Shown: positions 25,983-34,122 of the stretch, piece after piece
How positions within the stretch are numbered: the stretch's first letter is position 1
Layout of the letters: each line of letters starts with the position of its first letter
From: Bordetella sp. H567
GTDB taxonomy: Bacteria > Pseudomonadota > Gammaproteobacteria > Burkholderiales > Burkholderiaceae_B
Direction: 5' to 3'
Length of the DNA stretch: 64,000 bases
Assembly: GCF_001704295.1 (NCBI RefSeq)
Contig: NZ_CP012334.1
Span: 2,802,084 to 2,866,083 of the forward strand
The notes under the pieces: model-generated
Database searches by the model: none
What the model saw: the letters and a program-made list of their open reading frames with translations, nothing else
Told to the model about the DNA's origin: nothing
Translations under genes and position numbers: made by a program

Positions 25983-26120
25983 TTTGTCTCCACCGCGCCG
26001 TTATTCGGACGAATCGTCCTTTGTCATAAAACCAGCATAGGGCCTACGTTGTCACGTCGGCATCCCTCGTATGGGAACGCTCGATTTTCCCCAAGCGGAA
26101 GGATGCGGCCCAGGTCTTCA

Positions 26121-26618
26121 TCAGAAGTAAACGGCCAGGGGACCGAAGGCGGAATCGCAATTTATCAGCATCGCTTTTTTACCCAGAATGCGAAAACTGC
26201 CGTCGGTCTCCTTCAGGATGTGCTGATACTCCCCACCGAACATTCGCTGCACCCCTTCCGGCACACTTGGTCGGTACTCCAGAACCAGGAATTTCGACGT
26301 CACACTTATTTCGCCCGCGTCTCCGGGGATGTCCGAGGCCACCACGTTGCTCACCATGTGCATCGTGCGCGAGTGGGGGATTTGGGAATGAACTCTCTCG
26401 TGGCGCAGGCGGGTTATCCGTTGCGCCATCAACTCCCTATTGTCGAAAAATATCGAGACTTCAGTCAGTGGACTTTGCTGGCCAACGACTGACGGTGCCC
26501 AATAAAAACCCTCGTCGTCGAAGAGGGCCATCCAGTCCTCGAACTTCCGGTCGTCCAAGAGCCGAGCTTCATGAATCAGGAACGATTCAACTGCTTTGGA
26601 ATCCAGTAAAGCTGCCAT
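26121..26618 (-). CDS. Ring-hydroxylating dioxygenase, small (beta) subunit
   Basis: A 165-residue protein of the SnoaL/NTF2-like fold used by dioxygenase beta subunits. ATG 26618 is preferred over the TTG at 26630, because GGAGATATTT precedes it. Typical features are SFLIHEARLLDDRKFEDWMA with LFDDEGFYWAP, the conserved RITRLRHERVHSQIPHSRT, and the end GKKAMLINCD. It is 27 bases after the alpha gene. The beta chain stabilises the alpha3beta3 hexamer and has no cofactor. Confidence 0.9.
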   Translation of the reverse strand: MAALLDSKAVESFLIHEARLLDDRKFEDWMALFDDEGFYWAPSVVGQQSPLTEVSIFFDNRELMAQRITRLRHERVHSQIPHSRTMHMVSNVVASDIPGDAGEISVTSKFLVLEYRPSVPEGVQRMFGGEYQHILKETDGSFRILGKKAMLINCDSAFGPLAVYF

Positions 26619-26645
26619 AAATATCTCCAAATTGACCAGCTGCTA

Positions 26646-27959
26646 TCAGACTTCACTGCACATGTAATTGAGCCAGGCTCTGTATTGGTTTCTCATCGCC
26701 ACTTCGCTGGTCCCAAACCCTTTCAGCCCGCCTTTGTCCGATACATCTTGTCCAAAACCACGCCCAAGGACCACCCACTCCGTACCCTTCGATTTGACCC
26801 CGACCTGAATACGGCGAAACATCTCGAGGTCGTCGGTTTGAATCAACGAGGCGGGTGAATGTGTGAAGTTCAGATAACGGATAACCTGGTGATACATCTC
26901 ATCAGGCGCACCTTTCAAGCGCACCGGGTAGACCCGGACTTCGGTTCTATCCACCGCGATTGGCCTGACTACGCGGATGTGGTTCGACAGGAGCTGGATG
27001 CACAGATTCGGGTAGATGATGGCGTTATGGAAGGGCTCCGCCAGAATCTCCGCGACCCGTTCCGGGCTGTGTTTTTCGAGCAGGGCTGCCTTATAGCGCT
27101 CGAAAACCGGTCCTTCCCGTTGCTTGTCCTTGTCGTCGGGCAGGGGGCCGCAATAGCTGTGTCCACCGTCGAACGCCCAGATATTCACTCGGTCCCACGA
27201 CGAAGACTTGTCGTCGCTGTCCATGATTCGCGGCCCTTGCGAGTCGCCAACGCGACGCGCGAATTGACGACCGTCGGGGCGTACCGTCGATTCGTGCGAG
27301 TAGGGCGGGTGATAGAGATCGTTCAGGTTCTCGAGCTGTGCTTTCCAGTTGCCGTTGAAGATGTACTTCTGGACCCCACCTGACAGAACGATCTCCCCAT
27401 CGGGGGCTCGATCGCACAGCGTGTCGATGCAGGTTTTCATCTGGCCAAGGTGCGATTCGATGTCGAACTCGCCGTCCATCGATGCACCAAGGTTGGCAAA
27501 AAGGAAGCCCCGGTATTTCTCGATTCTGATGGGCATCAGACCGAACTGTCGGTCCTTGATGTCATAACATTCCGGATAACCGTTCTTCAGCGGCGCCGCC
27601 AGCAGCTCGCCGTTTGTCTTGAACGTCCACCCGTGATAGCCGCAGCGGAAACTATTCCCTGTATTCCCGCGTTCCTCATTGCAGACCGTGGCGGCGCGGT
27701 GTCCACATCGGTTGTGCATGGCATGGACGGTGCCATCCTTGTGCCGGCTGATAATAATCGGCTGGCCACCTATCGCGTTGGTGACAAAGTCACCCTTGTT
27801 GGGTATTTCGCTCTCGTGTCCAACATAGATCCAAGCTTTGCCGAATAGGTGTTCCATCTCGAGCTGGAAGATGTCGGTGCTCTCATAGACGTCTTTATGT
27901 ACGCGATCTTCTTTAACGAGACTTTTCAGATAATCGGGATTCAGTTCCATTTTTGTCAT
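26646..27959 (-). CDS. Ring-hydroxylating dioxygenase, large (alpha) subunit
   Basis: A 437-residue Rieske oxygenase. The [2Fe-2S] ligands are in MHNRCGHRAATVCNE and FRCGYHGWTF (near residues 80-105). The mononuclear iron site is ENLNDLYHPPYSHEST, with the third ligand in TDDLEMF. Start ATG 27959 has AGGACT upstream; the longer frame is not needed. The sequence belongs with the benzoate/anthranilate/halobenzoate and terephthalate group, but I cannot name the substrate. Because catA, catB and catC lie beside it and no cis-diol dehydrogenase is present, a substrate giving catechol directly, such as anthranilate or a 2-substituted benzoate, is the best inference. Confidence 0.9.
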   Translation of the reverse strand: MTKMELNPDYLKSLVKEDRVHKDVYESTDIFQLEMEHLFGKAWIYVGHESEIPNKGDFVTNAIGGQPIIISRHKDGTVHAMHNRCGHRAATVCNEERGNTGNSFRCGYHGWTFKTNGELLAAPLKNGYPECYDIKDRQFGLMPIRIEKYRGFLFANLGASMDGEFDIESHLGQMKTCIDTLCDRAPDGEIVLSGGVQKYIFNGNWKAQLENLNDLYHPPYSHESTVRPDGRQFARRVGDSQGPRIMDSDDKSSSWDRVNIWAFDGGHSYCGPLPDDKDKQREGPVFERYKAALLEKHSPERVAEILAEPFHNAIIYPNLCIQLLSNHIRVVRPIAVDRTEVRVYPVRLKGAPDEMYHQVIRYLNFTHSPASLIQTDDLEMFRRIQVGVKSKGTEWVVLGRGFGQDVSDKGGLKGFGTSEVAMRNQYRAWLNYMCSEV

Positions 27960-28006
27960 TTCTGTAGTCCTACTGAAAATTTGGCGCAGGTTCAGGCATT
28001 TCGGGA

Positions 28007-29044
28007 TCAAAGATCCAAAACCAATTTCTCCGAGCTTGCCCAGGACACGCAGGTGCACATCGCGTCGCCCTTTTGCCGCTCTTTCTCATTCAGGTAGAAA
28101 TCCCGATGAAGCGGCACGCCGTCTATCACTTTCGTCAGACAAGCGCCACACTCACCGACTTTGCAGTCGTAGTCACAATCAATGCCCGCCGCCGCCACCG
28201 CGTCCAAAATGCTTGTGCCGGCTTGCACAAGCAAAGTGATGCCGGTCTGACGTAGTTCGACGGCGATATCGCCGTCCTTCGCTTGTTTCGCGAGGGGATT
28301 GCTGAACAGTTCAAAATGGATCGCACTTTCCGGCCATCCATGTTCTTGCGCCAATTCGCGAACCGCCTGGATCAGGCCGGCCGGGCCGCACACGTAAACA
28401 TGGTGGCCGGGCTGATACCCCGAAAGAATGTCTGCACAGCTCATCCCGCTTTGAGCATGCTCGTCGTCCGTATAAATCCTCCAGCAGGGGGCCAGGCTTG
28501 TTGTCACCTCCGCATGGAGCGCCATTTCGGGAATGGATCTTCCGGCGTAGTGCAGCTCGTAGCTTTGAGCTTGGCTTTGCAGCTGCTTTGCCATGCAGAA
28601 TATGGGCGTAATGCCGATTCCTCCGGCAATCAGGATGCTGTGACGAGCCTGGGGATTCAGCGGGAAGTGGTTCGACGGCGGCAATATGTCGATCTCAGTG
28701 CCGGCCTTCACATGGTCGTGAAAATAAACAGACCCGCCCTGGCCTTCGTGTTCGCGCTGAACGGCAATCCGGTAGGGCTGAGCAGGGTCGTAGGGATCAA
28801 TCAAGGAGTAGCTGCGCAATTCCTGCATCCCATTGGTTGCGGTAACGCGCACGCGGATGTGTGCCCCCGGGGCATAGGGCGGAAGAGGGCGGCCTGATGT
28901 CGCGGCCAAGGCGTAGACATTCACGCGCGGCGTCACAGCGATACAGGACTGGACTCGAACGTGGATAGGTACTGGGCCTGCGGAACTATCCGCGACGCAT
29001 GAGCCGTCGTGATCGCCGCTAAGAATCGCGTTTGTCGTTGTCAT
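28007..29044 (-). CDS. Phthalate-dioxygenase-reductase-type electron transfer protein
   Basis: A 345-residue reductase starting at ATG 29044 (weak ribosome site; TTG 29101 would add 19 residues). Order of domains: flavin domain with RSYSLIDPYDPAQPYRIAVQ, NAD domain with HSILIAGGIGITPIFCMAKQ and VYVCGPAGLIQAV, and a C-terminal plant-type [2Fe-2S] ferredoxin with CDYDCKVGECGACLTKV and DAMCTCVS. This order is that of phthalate dioxygenase reductase and VanB. It passes electrons from NADH to the Rieske centre of the alpha subunit encoded 47 bases downstream. Confidence 0.92.
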   Translation of the reverse strand: MTTTNAILSGDHDGSCVADSSAGPVPIHVRVQSCIAVTPRVNVYALAATSGRPLPPYAPGAHIRVRVTATNGMQELRSYSLIDPYDPAQPYRIAVQREHEGQGGSVYFHDHVKAGTEIDILPPSNHFPLNPQARHSILIAGGIGITPIFCMAKQLQSQAQSYELHYAGRSIPEMALHAEVTTSLAPCWRIYTDDEHAQSGMSCADILSGYQPGHHVYVCGPAGLIQAVRELAQEHGWPESAIHFELFSNPLAKQAKDGDIAVELRQTGITLLVQAGTSILDAVAAAGIDCDYDCKVGECGACLTKVIDGVPLHRDFYLNEKERQKGDAMCTCVSWASSEKLVLDL

Positions 29045-29223
29045 GGCAACTAAATGGGTAAGATGAGATGGCGTCGTCACAACACCATCCCGGATAGCCA
29101 AAAAGCTTTGCCGAACGAAGCGCGGTCAGCGCTGAGGACTTTTACGTTCGGTCTGCGCGGCTCTGGCCGATACGCGCACGTCAAGAGACCCCCCAAGGAA
29201 AAACCTTGGGCAACCGCCATATC

Positions 29224-29240
29224 ATTGTTATGACAACAAT
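29224..29240. promoter_or_regulatory. Candidate MarR operator 1
   Basis: ATTGTTATGACAACAAT has perfect six-base inverted arms around five bases. It overlaps the -10 region and presumed start point of the minus-strand promoter. It matches the second palindrome at 29259-29275 in 13 of 17 positions, with centres 35 bases apart, on nearly the same helix face at three to three and a half turns. Confidence 0.65.
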
Positions 29241-29266
29241 ATAGGCGTGGGTATACTAGTTGTCAA
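29238..29266 (-). promoter_or_regulatory. Sigma-70-type promoter of the dioxygenase operon
   Basis: On the minus strand a perfect -35 hexamer TTGACA (29266-29261) is followed after exactly 17 bases by TATATT (29243-29238), five of six matches to consensus. Transcription would begin near 29231 and read the reductase gene after a leader of about 187 bases. This is by far the best consensus promoter noticed in the window, as expected for one that is normally held off by a repressor. Confidence 0.75.
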
Positions 29267-29275
29267 CACAACAAT
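29259..29275. promoter_or_regulatory. Candidate MarR operator 2
   Basis: GTTGTCAACACAACAAT contains inverted arms GTTGT and ACAAC around CAAC, and overlaps the -35 hexamer. Together with the copy at 29224-29240 it brackets the whole promoter, a layout typical of MarR repression. Confidence 0.6.
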
Positions 29276-29377
29276 CAGCTTATGCGCCCGTCTTTTGATC
29301 TTCGACGTCCGAAAGTGAGCCGTCGACTTCGGCGATCTGATCGACGGCGGCCGACATGGACCATCCTTCCCCTAGGA

Positions 29378-30313
29378 TCACGCCCGCGCCACGGCGCGCA
29401 AGCGATTGACGATCTGGTTGTCCTTGCCCTGAACCAGCGGGGTTAGTTCGAAGTTGAACTCTATGTCGCGGTAGTTGTCGGCCTTCAGGCCCAGCGCAAT
29501 GCCGCCTGTTTTGGCGGTCACGCCGGCGATCAATTCCTCGCGAGTCGCATAGGCAAAGTCGTCCCAGATCAGCGGATCGCCCGCGATGTTGAACTGTGTA
29601 GTGAGCTTGCGGTGGTGGTCACTGCTGACGAAGAAATGCACGTGGGCAGGGCGGTTGCCATGGCGAGCCAGTAGGTCGAGCAACTGCTGGGTCGCGCCTT
29701 GCGGCGGGCAGCCATAGCCCACGGGCATGAGCGTATGCAGTTCGTACTTGCCGTCGGCGCCCGTCCTGACCGCGCCGCGCAAGTTGAACGGGCTCTGCTC
29801 CCCGGTTGGGTCGAAGTGCGAATAAAAGCCCTTGGAGTTCGCGTGCCAGCATTCGACCACGGCGCCGGCAACGGGTTTGCCGTCCACACCCGTGACAATG
29901 CCATGGATCACCAGCGGGTCGGCGTCCGGGTCGGGGTCGATATCGATCCTGGCCACGCGATCGCGCACGGGCGCGCCCGCGACGTACAGCGGACCTTCGA
30001 TGGTGCGCGGCGTGCCGCCCTGGATGCCGGCCTTCCTGTCGGCCGTGTCCATGCAGATGTCCAGATATCTTTCCAATCCGATTCCCGCGGCCAGTAGCGC
30101 CGCTTCGCCGTCGCGGCCGAGTCTATTCAGGTAGTTGATGCCAGTCCAGACTTCCTCAGGGGTGATGTCGAGATCGTCGATGGCCTTGAACAGATCGCTC
30201 AGCACGCGGTGGAATATCTGCTTGAACCGCGGATTGCCGTTCTGGCCGTCCAGGTTACAGGCGGCGCGCAACAAGTCTTGTGTCTCCGCGGTGGCAAAAG
30301 CATCAATGCTCAT
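29378..30313 (-). CDS. catA: Catechol 1,2-dioxygenase
   Basis: A 311-residue intradiol dioxygenase that opens catechol to cis,cis-muconate. Fe(III) ligands are the Tyr in EGPLYVAGAPV, the Tyr in MPVGYGCPPQ, and the two His in RPAHVHFFVSS. The N-terminal helical dimer segment (FKQIFHRVLSDLFKAIDDLD) is typical for catechol rather than protocatechuate enzymes. AAAGGAAC lies before ATG 30313. It is the last gene of catB-catC-catA, 51 bases after catC. Confidence 0.95.
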   Translation of the reverse strand: MSIDAFATAETQDLLRAACNLDGQNGNPRFKQIFHRVLSDLFKAIDDLDITPEEVWTGINYLNRLGRDGEAALLAAGIGLERYLDICMDTADRKAGIQGGTPRTIEGPLYVAGAPVRDRVARIDIDPDPDADPLVIHGIVTGVDGKPVAGAVVECWHANSKGFYSHFDPTGEQSPFNLRGAVRTGADGKYELHTLMPVGYGCPPQGATQQLLDLLARHGNRPAHVHFFVSSDHHRKLTTQFNIAGDPLIWDDFAYATREELIAGVTAKTGGIALGLKADNYRDIEFNFELTPLVQGKDNQIVNRLRAVARA

Positions 30314-30364
30314 GGTTTGTTCCTTTGGGAAGTTGCCGGTGCGATGCCGGTTGTCTGCGTTGTG

Positions 30365-30655
30365 TCAGCGGTCGTCGCCGCGGATCGAAGAAGGGTGGCG
30401 GCACAGAGGTGTGACCGTCACTTTCATGTAGGGATAGAGCGGTAGCCCCGTCAGGATGTCGTGCAGCGCCTGGTTGCTTTCCACGTCGAAAATGCTGAAG
30501 TTGGCGTACTCGCCGGCGATCCGCCAGATGTGGCGCCACACGCCTTTTTCCTGCAGTGCCTGCGAGTATGCCTTTTCCCTTGCCTTGATCTCGTCCACGA
30601 CCGCGGGATCCATGCCGGTGGGAATATTGACGTCCATACGCACGTGAAAAAGCAT
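30365..30655 (-). CDS. catC: Muconolactone delta-isomerase
   Basis: A 96-residue protein of the normal length, converting muconolactone to beta-ketoadipate enol-lactone. Family features: MLFHVRMDVNIPTGMDP at the start, GVWRHIWRIAGEYANFSIFD, and LPLYPYMKVTVTPLCRHPS. AGGAGACGAGG precedes the ATG. It lies 20 bases after catB. The enol-lactone hydrolase and beta-ketoadipate CoA-transferase genes are not in this window. Confidence 0.95.
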   Translation of the reverse strand: MLFHVRMDVNIPTGMDPAVVDEIKAREKAYSQALQEKGVWRHIWRIAGEYANFSIFDVESNQALHDILTGLPLYPYMKVTVTPLCRHPSSIRGDDR

Positions 30656-30675
30656 GTCCTCGTCTCCTGTCGGGT

Positions 30676-31854
30676 CTACTTGATTACGCTGATCGTCCTG
30701 TGCAGTCCGTCACGCCGGAAGAAGCGCACGCGGTCTTCGTCCAGCTCTATCCCCAGCCCCGGCGCGTCGGGCACGGTCAACTGGAAATCGCTGTAGTCCA
30801 GCGGCTCGACCAGGATTTCCTCCGCCAGCAACAACGGGCCGAACAACTCCGTACCCCAGCGTAGCGAGCTGAAGGTGGAGAACACGTGGGCGGAAGCCAA
30901 AGTGCCGAAGGCGCCTTCCAGCATGGTGCCGCCGTAAAGTTCGATGCCCGCGGCCTCGGCAATGGCTGCGACGCGCTGCGCGGCGAACAGTCCGCCGGAC
31001 TGTTCGACCTTGACCGCGAACACATCCGCTCCATGCACCTGGGCGATTTCGAATGCCGACTCGGGGCCGTGCAAGGACTCGTCGGCCATCAGCGCGATCG
31101 GGAAACGCCGCACCAGGCGCCCCAGCGCGGCGGCCGTCGCCACGGGTTGCTCGACAAGTTCGCAACCCGCGCCGGCCAGCGCCGCCATGCCGTAGGCCGC
31201 CTGCGTCTCGCTCCAGGCCATGTTCACGTCCACGCGCACTGAGACGTCGTCGCCCAGGGCGCGCTTGATGGCAGCGACATGGGCGATGTCGTCCTTGATG
31301 GGCTTGGCGCCGATCTTCAGCTTGAAGATCTTGTGCCGGCGCAGATCGAGCATCTTTTCAGCCTCGGCGACATCCTTCGCCGTGTCGCCCGACGCCAGCG
31401 TCCATGCCACCGGCAGTCGTTCGCGGCGGCGTCCGCCGAGCAGTTCGGACAAGGGCAGGCCGGTACGCTTGCCCAGTGCATCGAGCAAGGCGGTCTCGAT
31501 CGCGCACTTGGCGAAGCGGTTCTCCTTTACCACGCTGCCGATGCGGTCCATGAGCCGCGGCACGAGGGAAGCCCGCTGGCCTATCATCCCCGGCGCGAAA
31601 TACGTGTCGATGGCCAGCTTCATCCCTTCGGGACTTTCACCGCCGTAGGCGAGTCCACCGATCGTGGTGCCTTCGCCGATGCCCACGACGCCGTCGGAGC
31701 AATGCACGCGCACCAGCATCAGGGTCTGGCCTTGCATCGTCGCCACCGACAACTTGTGCGGGCGGATAGTGGGAAGATCGAGCAGCAGGGTCTCGACGCG
31801 CTCCACCACGGAAACGTCGGACTGAGGGGAGGGGGCGGGAAACGGGCTGTTCAT
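30676..31854 (-). CDS. catB: Muconate cycloisomerase
   Basis: A 392-residue enolase-superfamily enzyme converting cis,cis-muconate to muconolactone. Catalytic residues: the KxK motif in HKIFKLKIGAKP, metal ligands in VRVDVNMAW, ELVEQPVAT and ALMADESLHG, and the second-side Lys in DVFAVKVEQSGG. Start ATG 31854 has no good ribosome site; a GTG at 31881 is an alternative. It is divergent from catR with the CatR-type operator between them. Confidence 0.94.
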   Translation of the reverse strand: MNSPFPAPSPQSDVSVVERVETLLLDLPTIRPHKLSVATMQGQTLMLVRVHCSDGVVGIGEGTTIGGLAYGGESPEGMKLAIDTYFAPGMIGQRASLVPRLMDRIGSVVKENRFAKCAIETALLDALGKRTGLPLSELLGGRRRERLPVAWTLASGDTAKDVAEAEKMLDLRRHKIFKLKIGAKPIKDDIAHVAAIKRALGDDVSVRVDVNMAWSETQAAYGMAALAGAGCELVEQPVATAAALGRLVRRFPIALMADESLHGPESAFEIAQVHGADVFAVKVEQSGGLFAAQRVAAIAEAAGIELYGGTMLEGAFGTLASAHVFSTFSSLRWGTELFGPLLLAEEILVEPLDYSDFQLTVPDAPGLGIELDEDRVRFFRRDGLHRTISVIK

Positions 31855-31911
31855 AGGCGCATTAAGCGCCTGGCGGGACACCGCCGTCCAACACCATTTA
31901 GGTCTCGAACT

Positions 31912-31926
31912 ATACTTATAAGGTAT
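31912..31926. promoter_or_regulatory. CatR/BenM-type operator
   Basis: ATAC-N7-GTAT, embedded in TATACTTATAAGGTATA, matches exactly the consensus bound by BenM, CatM and CatR. It lies between the divergent catB and catR starts. A half-site ATAC at 31972-31975 nearer catR could be the second contact used in activation. The expected inducer is cis,cis-muconate. Confidence 0.75.
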
Positions 31927-32001
31927 AAATCGGGCTTCTCTCCGTGTTTTTATGGCTACTAACCCGGCACCATACTTTATTGTGTAGGTAGAAACCCCCA
32001 C

Positions 32002-32961
32002 ATGGACCTCAGGCAACTACGCTATTTCGCCACCGTCGCACGTGAGAGAAGCTTCACCCGTGCGGCAGAGCAGTTGCATATCGCTCAGCCACCGCTAAGC
32101 CGTCAGGTGCAATTGCTGGAGGAAGAGTTGGGGGTCAGGCTGCTGTCGCGCGATAGCCGGCCGGTGCAATTGACCGAGGCCGGACGGCAATTCTATGAAC
32201 AGGCGCTGCAATTGCTGGGACGGGTCGAGCAGCTCAAGCTGGCCACCCAACAGATCGGCCGCGGTGAACGCCGCCTGCTGTCCATTGGCCTTGTGCCCTC
32301 GGTGCTGTATGGCGAGCTGCCGTGGCTGCTACGTCGGTTACGCAAGCAGGTGCCCGACATGGACTTCCAGTTCATCGAGATGATGTCGCTGCAGCAACTG
32401 GAGGCCTTGCGCAACGGGCGCATCGACCTGGGCTTCGGCCGCATTCCGGCCAATTTTCCCGACATCACCCGGGTGGTACTGCGGGAAGAGAGGCTTGTCG
32501 TCGCGTGTCCGCACGACAGCCCTTATGCGGCGCATCCCACCGGGACGCCGTTGCCTTTCGCCGCGCTCGCCGGCCACCGCCTGATCGTCTATCCCAAAGA
32601 GCCGCGCCCCAGCTTTGCAGACCAGGTCCTGAGCCTGGTCCGCAGGCATCAGGTCCAGCTTCTCGACATCCAGGAAGTCAACGAAATGCAGACGGGACTG
32701 GGCATGGTGGCCGCCGAGGCCGGCCTATGCATCGTGCCGGCCTCGGCCGAGCTGCTTCGTTCCGACGTGCACTATCGGCTACTCGATGACGAACACGCCA
32801 CCTCGCCGGTCATCATGAGCTATCGGGCGAACGACAACTCGTCCATTCCTGAATTGATCCTCCGGCTGCTCAAGGAGCTTTACGCGGAAAAGCACGCGTG
32901 GGCGAAGTATTCCTACAATCGCCTGGGAGAGCCGGATTCGGGAGAGCCGGATGGGCTGTAA
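32002..32961 (+). CDS. catR: LysR-type activator of catechol genes
   Basis: A 319-residue regulator. The helix-turn-helix reads LRYFATVARERSFTRAAEQL and HIAQPPLSRQVQLLEEELGV, as in CatR, CatM and BenM. The effector domain starts near residue 90 (LLSIGLVPSVLYGELPWLLR). It is divergent from catB and next to a consensus CatR site. The C-terminal end has an imperfect repeat GEPDSGEPD. The gene symbol rests on position and operator. Confidence 0.9.
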   Translation: MDLRQLRYFATVARERSFTRAAEQLHIAQPPLSRQVQLLEEELGVRLLSRDSRPVQLTEAGRQFYEQALQLLGRVEQLKLATQQIGRGERRLLSIGLVPSVLYGELPWLLRRLRKQVPDMDFQFIEMMSLQQLEALRNGRIDLGFGRIPANFPDITRVVLREERLVVACPHDSPYAAHPTGTPLPFAALAGHRLIVYPKEPRPSFADQVLSLVRRHQVQLLDIQEVNEMQTGLGMVAAEAGLCIVPASAELLRSDVHYRLLDDEHATSPVIMSYRANDNSSIPELILRLLKELYAEKHAWAKYSYNRLGEPDSGEPDGL

Positions 32962-33032
32962 CAGCCCGCCGAATATCGGCTGTCCACCCGGACGGCTGTC
33001 GTAGTTGTCCTCGTAATGCGAGCGCTTCAGGC

Positions 33033-33659
33033 CTATTTTTCCGCTCGAGTACCGAACGAGAAGGCGTGGAACACCGTTACGCTGTCGGCCTTGGTCCACA
33101 TGCCGACGGCGCCGGCGCCAGTGATGTGGTCATCGGTTGCATCGATATAGCGTTTGCCGTCCAGTGACACCTGGATGCGCTGCCCGGCAAAGTCCACACG
33201 CAACGTGTGCCACACCTGACCCGCGACGGGCGCTGCCTGATATCGAATCGTATGTCTGCGACCGCCTGTCGTGTGATAGAGAGAGACGTTGTTTTCCAGT
33301 GCGTTCGCCCGCGCAACGTAATAGTTATCGCCATCCTTCCACCGCCAGACCACACCCCCGGCCTGGTCGTCGCGACCTGCGATGGTCTTGAATTTCACCT
33401 CTACGTACCCATCGCGAACAGCGGTCCCTTGCTTGATGCACCAGGGAAAGTCGCCGACGGCCGATTGCTTCAGGACAACCCCACCATCGGGCACGGTGGG
33501 GTCCGATTCGACCGTCCATTTCGACCTGCCGTGCCCAGTCACACCGGTCACCCAGCCGGCCGGCGGGCCGCCGAGCTGATCCCGGCTAAAAACGATCGTT
33601 TCCGCTGTCGCTGGGACACCGGCCGCTAACAACCCTAAAAGCAGTAACGTGCGCCACAT
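33033..33659 (-). CDS. Exported concanavalin-like protein (DUF1080/family-16 type)
   Basis: A 208-residue protein with GGAG before ATG 33659 and a signal peptide LLLLGLLAAGVPATAE. The mature part looks like a jelly-roll laminarinase/LamG-like domain: GYVEVKFKTIAGRDDQAGGV, VVWRWKDGDNYYVARANALE, and WHTLRVDFAGQRIQVSLDGK. Such domains bind or cleave carbohydrates, but no catalytic motif is evident, so binding is as likely as hydrolysis. It is convergent with catR and appears monocistronic. Confidence 0.8.
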   Translation of the reverse strand: MWRTLLLLGLLAAGVPATAETIVFSRDQLGGPPAGWVTGVTGHGRSKWTVESDPTVPDGGVVLKQSAVGDFPWCIKQGTAVRDGYVEVKFKTIAGRDDQAGGVVWRWKDGDNYYVARANALENNVSLYHTTGGRRHTIRYQAAPVAGQVWHTLRVDFAGQRIQVSLDGKRYIDATDDHITGAGAVGMWTKADSVTVFHAFSFGTRAEK

Positions 33660-34122
33660 GGATGTTCTCCGACGGGCGTAGCAGCCTGCGCTGCGCTACG
33701 TATACTCGCGCCGATCTCTGGCAATTCGTAAGTGCGGCATGCTCTCGCGCAGTGAGGCCATGTGCACGACCCGGTCGCCGCTGGCGGGTGCCTGTCGCCT
33801 CATGCCACTTCCCATTATCCAACGGATATCGCCGTCGCCGTCGCCACTAGGCGGAGTAGGGCAGGCGTCCGAAGTTTCGCTGACTCCTCCCCAGCCGCGA
33901 CCCGGCCGACTGCGCGAGCCCGGTGCGGCAGATCAAGCGCCTGCGCATACCGGCCGCACTTCGGTCAGTAGGGACAATATGCCTGGGGCATTATGTCCAA
34001 TGTTGATCGCTGTTTGCTTAAACTAAAATAGACCGACTTCGATTGAGATGGCATACAGCGGTTTGAGGGAGCGCTCCTCACGATGGGTAGTGTCAAGTAA
34101 CAGCCTGGAAATACTCAAAAAG
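33660..34122. other. Non-coding stretch
   Basis: About 460 bases with only short, unsupported open frames. It carries the promoter of the exported minus-strand protein and a long inverted repeat at 33972-33998. GC drops near 33975-34120, just before the small membrane protein. Confidence 0.45.
33972..33998. repeat. 27-bp inverted repeat
   Basis: GGACAATATGCC and GGCATTATGTCC are inverted arms (10 of 12 paired) around three bases. There is no T-run, so it is more like a dimeric protein-binding site than a terminator. It lies about 125 bases before the small membrane protein gene. Confidence 0.5.

Larger units (their letters stand above)
29045..29377. other. Regulatory gap between dioxygenase operon and catA
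   Basis: About 330 bases without a gene. It holds the strong minus-strand promoter, the two 17-bp palindromes and a leader of about 187 bases. The part next to catA (29281-29377) shows no clear feature; a terminator for catBCA was looked for and not seen. Confidence 0.6.
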
